Shown piece by piece: positions 1 through 12,500 of a DNA stretch of 12,500 nt (position 1 is its first letter; every line of letters starts with the position of its first letter). The DNA is from Chondrilla cf. caribensis. Lineage: Eukaryota > Porifera > Demospongiae > Chondrillida > Chondrillidae. The position numbers were made by a program, and so were the translations under genes. The DNA lies in assembly GCA_964020155.1 (NCBI GenBank), contig OZ026557.1, positions 112,501-125,000 on the forward strand, written 5' to 3'. The notes under the pieces are model-generated. The model ran no database searches. It saw only the letters and a list, made by a program, of their open reading frames with translations, and was not told the origin of the DNA.

Positions 1-60
1 AGTGCAGGATCCCGCGACTTTAGTCTTATTTTTAAAATGTCCTCCTTCGACGTTTTGTAG

Positions 61-540
61 AATACCAAGCAAAAGTCGGGAAAACCGAAGAAGATCGAAA
101 CTAGTTACACTATTGAGTGTTCGACTCCAGTAGACGACGAGATTATGGACGTCGGTGCATTGGTGAGTGTCTGACTGGTGTGTGAGTGGTCACTGGTGGT
201 GAGTGTCTTCAAGAGTAGATGGGGTGAAGAGGTGGTCCGTACTGCGGGGACTGGGTGCTAGTAGTGATTTCGATGTATGGATCCATTGATTCACAGCGAC
301 GTGTGGTTTAGGGTTTTCTTCCCTAAACCCTGTGCTCCTGTTCCTTATCCAGGAGGACTTCTTGAAGGCGAGAATCAAGGTGAACGGCAAGGCTGGTGAC
401 TTGGGTGACAGTGTGAAGGTCGGAAAGAAAGAGGCGACAATTCTCATTACCACATCAATCCCAATGTCTAAAAGGTACATGTGCGTTTGTGCGCACGCAT
501 GAGTTTATTTGTGTGTGTGTATATATGTGTCTGTGGTGTG

Positions 541-576
<36 letters not shown>

Positions 577-762
577 GATATTGAGTTACTTTAATTTCAC
601 GAGTCATTTCATTTTCAAAGGTACTTGAAGTACCTAACAAAGAAATTTCTGAAGAAGAATGATCTCAGAGATTATATCCGAGTTGTGGCAAATGGTCCCA
701 CATCTTACGAGCTCAGGTACTTCCAGATCAATGCTGAAGACGAGGACGAAGGAGAAGACTAA
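61..762 (+). CDS. RPL22: Large-subunit ribosomal protein eL22 (RPL22), 3' three exons
   Basis: Component of the cytosolic 60S ribosomal subunit. Exons are 61-162, 353-474 and 621-762. Introns are GT-AG (donors GTGAGT and GTACAT) with phases 0 and 2 that join cleanly. The product reads [18 protein letters not shown], then [18 protein letters not shown], then [19 protein letters not shown], and ends with the eL22 tail [10 protein letters not shown] plus an acidic ED-rich C-terminus and TAA at 760-762. About 121 residues are visible; the human protein has 128, so only a few N-terminal residues are missing. The sequence up to 60 ends in TTTTGTAG, a good 3' splice site, so the first exon is most likely upstream of the window. 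The in-frame ATG at 37 is followed by TAG at 58-60 and is intronic on this model. I saw no canonical AATAAA downstream of the stop. Confidence 0.96.
305..329 (+). promoter_or_regulatory. Perfect 9-bp hairpin in RPL22 intron, close to the 3' splice site
   Basis: GGTTTAGGG (305-313) and CCCTAAACC (321-329) are perfect inverted arms around a 7-nt pyrimidine loop, ending 23 nt before the exon at 353. In RNA this is a stem with a G-C closing pair and a U at the 3' end of the loop. The structure is seen directly; a regulatory role is inference. Confidence 0.55.
543..575. repeat. (TG)n microsatellite in RPL22 intron
   Basis: An uninterrupted TG dinucleotide run of about 16 units inside the 146-nt intron 475-620. 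Confidence 0.95.
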
Positions 763-955
763 ACTCGAGACACGAGCACACACGCATCAATGTTCAATTT
801 TCATTTGTATTTAATTGAAAATGTTTCGCCATTTTCTTCGTTATCTGAACTCGGTTCGGGGACTCCCCACATCACGTGTTCGCGATCGGCTTCATCCTTT
901 CTTCGCTGCATATCAAGTCTTGTTCCACGGCTACTTCCAAGGATTAGCGGCCATA
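763..955 (+). promoter_or_regulatory. RPL22 3' flank and VAMP promoter/5' UTR interval
   Basis: Only about 190 bp separate the RPL22 stop codon from the proposed VAMP start, so this stretch must hold the RPL22 3' end, the VAMP promoter and the VAMP 5' UTR. I see no clear TATA box or AATAAA. An ATG-initiated open frame from 790 has no recognisable protein features. Confidence 0.4.
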
Positions 956-1900
956 ATGTAAGTTCTCTCTGTTGTGTTAATATGAAAATACTCCTGTCTG
1001 TGGCTTAAAAGTTCCAAGGATTACAGAACTGTTTCGATCTTCTCCTTGAACACTGACATTCCATTGAAGGTCTATTTCCGGCTTTAGATGATGGTGGAAC
1101 CATCTCTCTCTCTCTCATCTCTCGTGAAATGTCTGTTCTTAGGGTATTCCATTATGTGATGCGCGTGATCATCTTGCGACCGAGTGTGCACGGTGCTTCT
1201 CTCTCCATCTCCAGGTCGGAACCAACGAGTGTAGAAGACCTCAAGCGGAAGACAGAGGACGTGAAAAGTCAGATGGCGTCTAACCTTCAAGAAGTTCAGA
1301 GAAGAGAAGACAATGTCGAGCAAGTGGCAGCTGCATCCCGTGAGTATGGCAGAGAAGTGCGGGGGGTAATTTTCGAGTTAAACACGGTTAACATAGTTTG
1401 TAAGGCTAAGAATAACCATGGTAGTAAGACTAGGTTTCTTCGATGATGCCTTCTCTTGGGAGAGTTTGGGCCCACGCTGCCCTCACTGGGAACTCTACAT
1501 CTGTTCCTTGAAAATGTATGTAATGACATTAATACTCATGTTGACTCCTCCCCCTCTCCTGCCCATTCCCTGGAGGGCACCCTGGAGTAGTCTTGCATAG
1601 CCGGACCCAATGAGGAGTAGTACGATGGTTCACCCCACCACTACTACCCGACCTCACTGGCTGTGGTCATTGAGCATAGGAGGCTGAGTGAGGGTCTGGC
1701 TATGTGAGACTACCCTGCAGTACACTAGGATGTAAAGGGACAAGTACGTATATCTGTCAACCCTGATATGTGATATTGTAGTGTTGTACTCCTCTCATCT
1801 CTGATGGCTCTCTTCTCACCAGAACAATTATCGGAAACAAGTCATCTATTCCAAATGAGTTCTCGCCATCTCCAGCGGAAATACTGCTTTAAGAATGTTA

Positions 1901-1938
<38 letters not shown>

Positions 1939-2358
1939 ATGTGTGTGTGCATGTGTGTGTGTGTGCATACGCGTGTGTGTGGGTGTGGGTGTGTGGTATC
2001 ATTACAAAACAGCCATACTAGTTGTATAAAGACTCATTTTCAGTTAATAAGTTGGTGTGTGCATGTGTGCATGTATGCATGTGTGAGTTGAATGTCCCTT
2101 CTCCTCCCCTCCAGCTGTGGATTCTTTTAATCGTCATAATCTCCATCATCCTCCTAACCTTGATTGGTGAGTACAGGTCACACCGTTAGCCATATCATGT
2201 TGGTCTAATTGCCCAGACCATCCAGTCTGCCACGTTTTGCTTCTTCTGTTTATATTGGAACATATGAGAGCATCGTCTGGTCATTGTCAGCCACTCCCCC
2301 CCCCCCTGCAGTTGCTCTGATAATAGTGATAACCAGCAGTACCAGCAGCAATCAATAG
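956..2358 (+). CDS. VAMP: R-SNARE, VAMP/synaptobrevin family (endobrevin-like), five exons
   Basis: Vesicle-anchored R-SNARE that pairs with Q-SNAREs to drive membrane fusion. Coding exons: 956-957 (AT of the start codon), 1215-1339, 1823-1902, 2115-2166 and 2312-2358. Donors are GTAAGT, GTGAGT, GTGTGT and GTGAGT; phases join throughout. The product is about 101 aa and begins MSEPTSVEDLKRK. The SNARE motif covers roughly residues 7-66 with the zero-layer arginine at R31 (QRRED). It continues EQVAAASQQLSETSHLFQ into the juxtamembrane RKYCFKNVK, where most VAMPs have KYWWKN. A strongly hydrophobic anchor (residues 70-93, LWILLIVIISIILL then LIVALIIVI) ends in a short luminal TSSTSSNQ tail. There is no long N-terminal longin domain, so it is a brevin of about 100 aa, nearest in size and style to VAMP8 or VAMP3. 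The paralogue is not certain. The start rests on the split ATG described in the findings. Confidence 0.9.
1581..1720. repeat. MITE-like inverted-repeat element in VAMP intron 2
   Basis: The left arm (1581-1609) and right arm (1692-1720) are imperfect reverse complements. About 22 bp align with three mismatches (GGGTCYGGCTATG core, then AGACTAC). The interior is about 80 bp with weaker internal complementarity around GTAGTA/TACTAC. It codes for nothing. A short non-autonomous element or a large hairpin is the likely identity. I could not find a clear target-site duplication. The rest of the intron (1340-1822) shows nothing else. Confidence 0.45.
1903..1995. repeat. (GT)n microsatellite starting at the VAMP exon 3 splice donor
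   Basis: GT repeats, interrupted by GCAT and GGG variants, begin exactly at the first intron base after AAG-AAT-GTT-AAA. The 5' splice site itself (GTGTGT) is therefore the first repeat unit. Confidence 0.9.
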
Positions 2359-2690
2359 AGAGTCTCGGGAACAACGCCACATGTTTATCACATGACAACT
2401 AATTTTGTAATCTAATTTTTCATGCAAGGTGAATTCTTTCTTGATTGCAATGAATGTGTAAGCACACATGTTGATTGATGGATGTGTGTAATCAATCTTA
2501 ATAATACAGGCTATATTACAATGCAGGTTTAGTATAATGTATCTATATTTCATTTTACATTATATCATGTTCCTCAAGGGAAGAAGGAGAAGGGCCCTTT
2601 TGGCTTGGACACCAATGATGTTTATTATATTCAATGTGTAACTCAATTAAAGCCATCTAATAATTTCTTGATAATCTCATGTCCAGCTGT
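2264..2690 (+). repeat. Duplicated terminal-exon segment, copy 1
   Basis: This segment matches 4656-4985: the same GAGCATCGTCTGG lead-in, the same long C-run before CTGCAG, the same 47-nt coding stretch, and recognisably similar sequence after the stop (TCGGGAACAA, ATGTTTATCAC, GACAACTAATTT, TATAATGTA). Similarity weakens near 2560 and reappears at about 2659-2680 (AATAATTT, ATAATCTC). That stretch corresponds to the 3' end of the stanniocalcin-like gene in copy 2. Confidence 0.8.
2646..2651 (+). terminator. Candidate poly(A) signal ATTAAA after VAMP exon 5, copy 1
   Basis: ATTAAA lies about 290 nt after the TAG at 2356-2358. It is the clearest poly(A)-signal variant seen after this exon, but the region is AT-rich and chance occurrence is likely. 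Confidence 0.25.
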
Positions 2691-2694
2691 GCTA

Positions 2695-4480
2695 TTTGCT
2701 CCAGACCTAGCTGGTGGTGTGCACTGGGTTCCAAGATAATCCCATCTCATTACATTACCTGTACCCTAGCTACGTACATAAGACGGCACTTAGGATTTTC
2801 AATGTATGGGAGAGAATGGGGGGAGAACTGAGCACCATCTAGTGTAGCTCACGGCATGAGGGGGAGGGGGGCGTGTCAAGCTGGTACTTGGTCCAGACCT
2901 AGCATGGTCAGGAACTAACTTTAGAAACACTCCACATCTCCCTACTTAGCCTGTAGTGATATTGGGAGGTGCTTGATATATCCAATGTTTATGAGAGAAT
3001 AGGGAAATAATGACTTTGTGGGAGGGTGTGTTGACTGGTGACAGAACATATCTTGTTGGCTACTAAAGATCCATACTACATCCAGGAGCCAGTAGGTGTA
3101 CATGCTTCAGTATTGGTGCTATGATGCATCACATGGACACTGGAGAGGCGGTGGTGACCAGCAATGAACTTTGACATTTTCTAGCTGGTCATCCCGAGGT
3201 CCATAGCACATCCAGGAGGGTGTGCATACATCTATATTTCTGTTTTTTTTTTTTAATTTATATGCACACTAGGCAGCCCATGGTGACCAGTGATAGAATG
3301 TAAAATAACTTGGGTGGTGCTTTTCAATGTATGGGAGATAATAGGAGAATAGACGTTAAGCACCTTTGTGCATAACTCATGGGAGAGGGGGCGTGTCAAC
3401 TTGATATTTCCAGCAGACCTAGCTGATGGCATGAACTAAATGCTGAAGCAATTCCTATCTCTGTATGTGGCCCCCAACCCAGCTACACTCGGAGGTGCTT
3501 AATATTTCTTCAATGTATGGGAGAAAATAGGAGAATAAAATGTTAAGCACCTTTTTGCATAATTCATAGGAAAGGGGGTATATCAACTTGATATTTTCAC
3601 CTGACCTAGCTGATGGCATGAAGTAAATGCTGAAACAATTCCCATCTCAATACGTGGCCTGTAACCCCAGCTACATTCGGAGGTGCTTAATATTTTTTTT
3701 AATGTATGGAAGGTATAGGAGTAATAATACTAAGCACCTTTTTGCATAGCTCATGGGAGAGGGGGCATGTCAACATGATATTTCAGCCAGATCTAGCTGT
3801 GGACGTATGCTAACTTGTGAAAAAATTCCCACCTCTGTATGTGATCCCTAACCCTTGCTACATTCGGAGACACTTAATATGTTTTTAATGCTTGTATGTG
3901 AAGGTACGTACGCATACAAGAGAAAATGCTAAGCACCTTTTGGTATAGCTCATGGGTGAGGTGGCATGTCAACTTGATATTTTAGTCCGACCTAGCTGGG
4001 GATGTGAACCAAGTTGTGAAACATAGCTAACCCGTAACCTCAGCTACATTCGGTGGTGCTTAATATTTTTTCAATGTATGGGAGAGAATAGGAGTATAGA
4101 TGCTAAACTCTTCTTCCATAACTCATGGAGGGGGGGGGGGGGGGCGTCAACTTGATATTTTCACCAGTTCTAGATGATGGCATGAACTAAATGCTGAAAC
4201 AACTCCCATGTTTGTATGTTACCTATAACCTTAGCTACATTCGGAGGTGCTTAATATTTTTCAATGTATGGGAGAAAATAGGAGAATAGACGTGAAGCAC
4301 CTGGCATAACTCATGGGAGTGGGGGCGTGTCGACTTTATATTATTTTCACCTGACCTAGCTGATGGCAGGAAGTAAATGCTGAAACAACTCCCATCTTTG
4401 TATGTGGTCTGTAGCCCCAGCTACATTTGATGGTGCTTTATATAATGTATGGGAGAGAATAGGGAGAAACAAGCTAAGCA
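2695..4480. repeat. About 187-bp satellite, roughly nine diverged tandem copies
   Basis: Units begin near 2703, 2893, (a rearranged one) 3280, 3414, 3601, 3789, 3988, 4167 and 4352, so spacing is about 178-199 bp. Each unit carries a GACCTAGCTGATGGCATG block, a CAGCTACATTCGGAGG block, an AATGTATGGGAGA block and a CTCATGGGAGAGGGGG block. Better copies contain an inverted repeat, AGGTGCTTAA ... TTAAGCACCT (for example 3493-3502 and 3543-3552). No coding potential is visible. It lies between the two VAMP terminal exons, so it would be intronic in transcripts that use the distal one. Confidence 0.85.
3028..3312. repeat. Dispersed repeat, several partial copies inside the satellite
   Basis: The main copy, 3096-3218, has the order GTGTACATGC, CAGTATT, ATGGACACTG, GGTGACCAG, AGGTCCATAGCACA, CCAGG. 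Partial copies flank it at 3028-3087 and 3265-3312. The same blocks recur at 4521-4604 and 5366-5480. It interrupts the regular satellite between units, as an insertion would. Confidence 0.65.
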
Positions 4481-4520
4481 ATATTTCAATGTTTCCAATG
4501 TGCATATGAGTATATATTAT

Positions 4521-4604
4521 TATGTGCATCATATGGACACTGAAGGCTGTGGTGACCAGTGACAATATATATCTTTTGGTTACAGCCAGGTCCATAGCAC
4601 ACCC
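4521..4604. repeat. Dispersed repeat, copy just upstream of VAMP distal exon
   Basis: Shares ATATGGACACTG, TGGTGACCAGTGACA and AGGTCCATAGCAC in the same order as the copy at 3096-3218. A further weak partial copy (CACATGGATACTGG) follows at about 4620-4645. Confidence 0.6.
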
Positions 4605-4702
4605 ATGATGTGGGATTTGTGCTATGTCACATGGATACTGGGGAGGGTGATGATGAGTGAGCATCGTCTGGTCATTGTCAGCCACTCCCCCCCCCCCTGC
4701 AG

Positions 4703-4749
4703 TTGCTCTGATAATATTGATATCCAGCAGTACCAGCAGCAGTCAATAG
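4703..4749 (+). CDS. VAMP: Second, alternative VAMP terminal exon
   Basis: This is a second copy of the VAMP last exon, preceded by the same C-run and CTGCAG acceptor. It reads from phase 1 exactly as exon 5 does. Joined to the exon ending at 2166 it gives the same anchor with tail VALIILISSSTSSSQ and TAG at 4747-4749. It differs from 2312-2358 at 3 of 47 positions. All three changes are conservative amino-acid changes (V to L, T to S, N to S), and the frame, stop and acceptor are intact. It may be an alternative last exon giving a nearly identical protein with a different 3' UTR, or a silent duplicate. It lies tail to tail with the stanniocalcin-like gene. Confidence 0.6.
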
Positions 4750-4934
4750 AGAATCTCGGGAACAAAATCACATGTTTATCACGACAACTAATTTCGTAAA
4801 TTTTAATGGGAGGTGAATACTTTCATGACATAAATGTACATGCACACAAGTTCATTGATTGATGTGTGCATTCAATCTTTACAATACAAAACTACAATGT
4901 ACACTCAGTATAATGTACATGGATTAATGTTATA

Positions 4935-4940
4935 TTTAAT
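4935..4940 (-). terminator. Candidate poly(A) signal of the stanniocalcin-like gene
   Basis: On the minus strand this reads ATTAAA, about 16 nt past the TAA at 4956-4958. The position is close but possible; the surroundings are AT-rich, so support is weak. Confidence 0.3.
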
Positions 4941-4955
4941 GTATTTCAGTCAATA

Positions 4956-6007
4956 TTATCCAATAATTTTTTGGATAATCTCCTTAATGTCGTGGACAAT
5001 CAAGTTATAGCCTTGCTCTGAGCACATGTCGAGAGTCTTCTGCATTGCACTTGTGATCTGCGGTCGTATCAGGTCACGGAGCGATATGGTCGAGAACAGA
5101 ACATAGAGATTATCAACGTCCTCTCCAACAGCAGCACAGAACCCACTCTCCACATAGCATTGAGGGTGAGAGGCAAAGCCGAAGGACGCTATCTCATCAC
5201 ATGGTGCATTGTCAGCAAAGACAGTGCTGTTGAACATGGATGATGTGAGACAGGCCCTCACCTTGTTGACCCAGACCTTGCCCTACAGGGGTGGGGTAGA
5301 TGGACACTCATAAAAGGTCAATGAGGTTGCGCAATGTTCAGATCACAAAGGTGGATGTTGCCATGGTGTACATGCATCAGTATTTGTGTTATTAAGTGTT
5401 GTATGGACACCGAAGAGGTCATGGTGACCAGTGACAAAATGTAAAATTGCTTAACTGATCACCACAAGGTCTATAGCACCTTCCTTGGACTGTACATTAC
5501 AAAGGTATTGTGAACTGTACAACCAAAGGGAATAGTGAAGGATGAGGGGGGTTGATTGGGTGACAGAAATAAATTTCGTTTGATGAACTGAGAGCGAGAT
5601 CCGGTGCAGCCTGGTACAAGGTGGTGCGGTTTATGATCACAAGAGATAAAGATCAATGATCTGCTACCATTAATTTGATACACAAAGCTACAGGCATACA
5701 TGCTGGACAGGATTACGCATTAAATATTATTCACTTTCCTTTGATCGGAAACGCACAGACTTACCGCATCGTTGAATTTCGGTAGGGCTTCGGTGAATTT
5801 CACGCAGTACTTATGAGCGAAGCCAATGCCATAACCGCCGTCCCCACAGGGTACTCTCTTCTCCAGACAGACAGGGTAGAAGGTACAGTTCCCCTTCAGC
5901 GCTAGGTCCTCGCAAGAACTTGCCAGCGTCTCTTTGCAAAGAAAGCAATAACTAACTAGAAGTGCAAGTAGAGTCTTCATCGTCTGCAGCAAGTTCGAGC
6001 TGATCAT
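4956..6007 (-). CDS. STC: Stanniocalcin-like secreted cysteine-rich protein, two exons
   Basis: Likely secreted glycoprotein of the stanniocalcin family, known in vertebrates as hormones of calcium and phosphate handling. Exons on the minus strand: 6007-5765, then 5282-4956. The intron is GTAAGT...TAG, phase 0. The product is about 189 aa. The ATG at 5978-5980 gives an alternative start whose first residues (MKTLLALLVSYCFLC) look like a signal peptide. Ten cysteines follow (32, 41, 47, 54, 68, 92, 109, 123, 130, 168 in the long form). The gaps C-8-C, C-23-C, C-13-C and C-6-C equal those I recall for human STC1; the C-16-C gap is 15 there. The segment KFNDAGKVWVNKVRACL matches the STC KF..GK.FV....KC block, and CYVESGFC matches its Cys-6-Cys motif. 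N-glycosylation sequons lie at N40 and N99. It starts only 113 bp after the CEP83 stop on the same strand. What its function would be in this animal is unknown. Confidence 0.8.
5366..5480. repeat. Dispersed repeat copy in the stanniocalcin-like intron
   Basis: GGTGTACATGCATCAGTATT, then ATGGACACCG, TGGTGACCAGTGACA, AATGTAAAAT and AGGTCTATAGCACC. These are the same blocks in the same order as 3096-3218. The remaining intron (5481-5764) shows nothing I can identify. Confidence 0.7.
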
Positions 6008-6120
6008 ATGATCCGGTGTTACGCAATCGCTCGACTATAATACTTATGACGAGTTATAACAATCATTATCCATGAATGTATTGGATCCCGGTGTTTGACA
6101 ATCGGTGCAATCAATCCAGA

Positions 6121-12091
<5,971 letters not shown>

Positions 12092-12431
12092 TTGGTAAAA
12101 TCACAATAATCGTTTTAAGGATATTAGACGTCAATACGCAGGATGAAGGGACGACTGTGATTGTAATTTATATCCGTCTTTCTTTCAGCACGATTCACAT
12201 CCACTTCAACTCGGCGAATCATCAACAGTGCAGGGGCGAGGCTTCAATTTTATCCCGCCATTTTTACCATAGCAACACTGGGAATTTTATATTGGACACA
12301 CCCTGTATTGAGCGATATAATTTCTTCTACGACATCCTGGTACGTGGCTGCAGGGCGCTTTGCTTCTCTGTAACAAGCCTGGTCAGAGCGCACATCGGCT
12401 GAAGCGACATTCTGAGCAAGATCCCGGGGGA
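12092..12431. promoter_or_regulatory. Probable bidirectional promoter between CEP83 and a divergent gene
   Basis: This gap of about 340 bp separates the CEP83 ATG (minus) from the proposed ATG at 12432 (plus). It contains an RFX X-box (12263-12276), a minus-strand CCAAT (12291-12295) and, beside the X-box, a minus-strand AAAATGGCGGGATAAAA (12250-12266). That last stretch resembles YY1 and E2F sites. Motif reading is direct; promoter activity is inferred from the divergent gene layout. Confidence 0.55.
12263..12276 (-). promoter_or_regulatory. RFX X-box-like site upstream of CEP83
   Basis: The minus strand reads GTTGCTATGGTAAA, against the palindromic X-box consensus GTNRCC-AT-GGYAAC. The first half-site and AT spacer match and only the final base departs (A for C). 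It lies 172 nt upstream of the CEP83 start codon. RFX factors drive ciliary and centriolar genes across animals. Confidence 0.6.
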
Positions 12432-12500
12432 ATGAGCTCGCCAAATGAACTAGGAAACTCTCAGGAACCGGACAGCATCCCGGACAGCCAAGACTCCGTT
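12432..12500 (+). CDS. N-terminal start of an unidentified gene, runs off the window
   Basis: An ATG in a reasonable context (G at -3) opens 23 codons to the window edge: MSSPNELGNSQEPD, then SIPDSQDSV. The peptide is polar, acidic and rich in Ser, Pro and Gln, as expected for a disordered N-terminus. I do not recognise it. It is preferred over the minus-strand open frame in the same stretch because it starts at a true ATG and gives a natural divergent pair with CEP83. With so little visible, chance cannot be excluded. Confidence 0.4.
   Translation, partial: MSSPNELGNSQEPDSIPDSQDSV

Noticed and set aside
37..60. ATG followed in frame by TAG just before the RPL22 coding exon, suggesting a pseudogene
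   Set aside because: The sequence ends in TTTTGTAG, a good splice acceptor, and the downstream exons are intact and in phase. The ATG is intronic.
163..352. Possible intronic snoRNA in RPL22 (ribosomal protein introns often host them)
   Set aside because: No convincing C/D box pair or H/ACA boxes were found. Only the single hairpin is supported.
790..1008. Open frame of 72 codons after RPL22
   Set aside because: No recognisable protein features; it crosses the proposed VAMP donor at 958. It lies in 5' UTR and intron.
12250..12444. Minus-strand open frame of 64 codons, open to the window edge
   Set aside because: No ATG start, no family features, and it covers the X-box promoter region. The plus-strand ATG at 12432 is a better explanation, though not certain.

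Overview
This is animal nuclear DNA. Every gene is split by GT-AG introns, several proteins belong to metazoan families, and there is dense microsatellite and minisatellite DNA with short intergenic gaps. A basal invertebrate such as a sponge fits the compact layout, but I cannot place the species from sequence alone.

Layout, left to right. (1) 61-762, + strand: the last three exons of RPL22 (large-subunit ribosomal protein eL22); its short first exon lies upstream of the window. (2) 956-2358, + strand: a five-exon R-SNARE (VAMP/synaptobrevin) of about 101 aa whose start codon appears to be split AT|G by intron 1. Its terminal exon, which encodes the end of the membrane anchor, occurs twice: at 2312-2358 and again at 4703-4749. 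About 1.8 kb of a roughly 187-bp satellite lies between the copies. (3) 4956-6007, - strand: a two-exon secreted protein with stanniocalcin cysteine spacing. (4) 6121-12091, - strand: a complete 15-exon CEP83 (CCDC41) orthologue of about 672 aa, a coiled-coil protein of centriolar distal appendages. (5) 12432-12500, + strand: the probable first 23 codons of an unidentified gene, divergent from CEP83 across a gap of about 340 bp. That gap contains a near-consensus RFX X-box, fitting a ciliary gene.

The most unusual structure is in CEP83. At least six of its introns contain unrelated tandem arrays (13-, 16-, 28-, 28-, 28- and 54-bp units, plus CA/GT runs). Most begin at, or within about 25 nt of, the 5' splice site. 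Introns without arrays are 63-204 nt, while the array-bearing ones are mostly 300-630 nt. In some arrays each unit carries a copy of the donor-like AG|GT sequence.

The genes are housekeeping or cell-biological (translation, vesicle fusion, secreted signalling, ciliogenesis). I see no shared pathway, no RNA genes, no intact transposon and no CRISPR. Gene calls rest on reading exons by eye, checking that splice phases join, and comparing with remembered family features.
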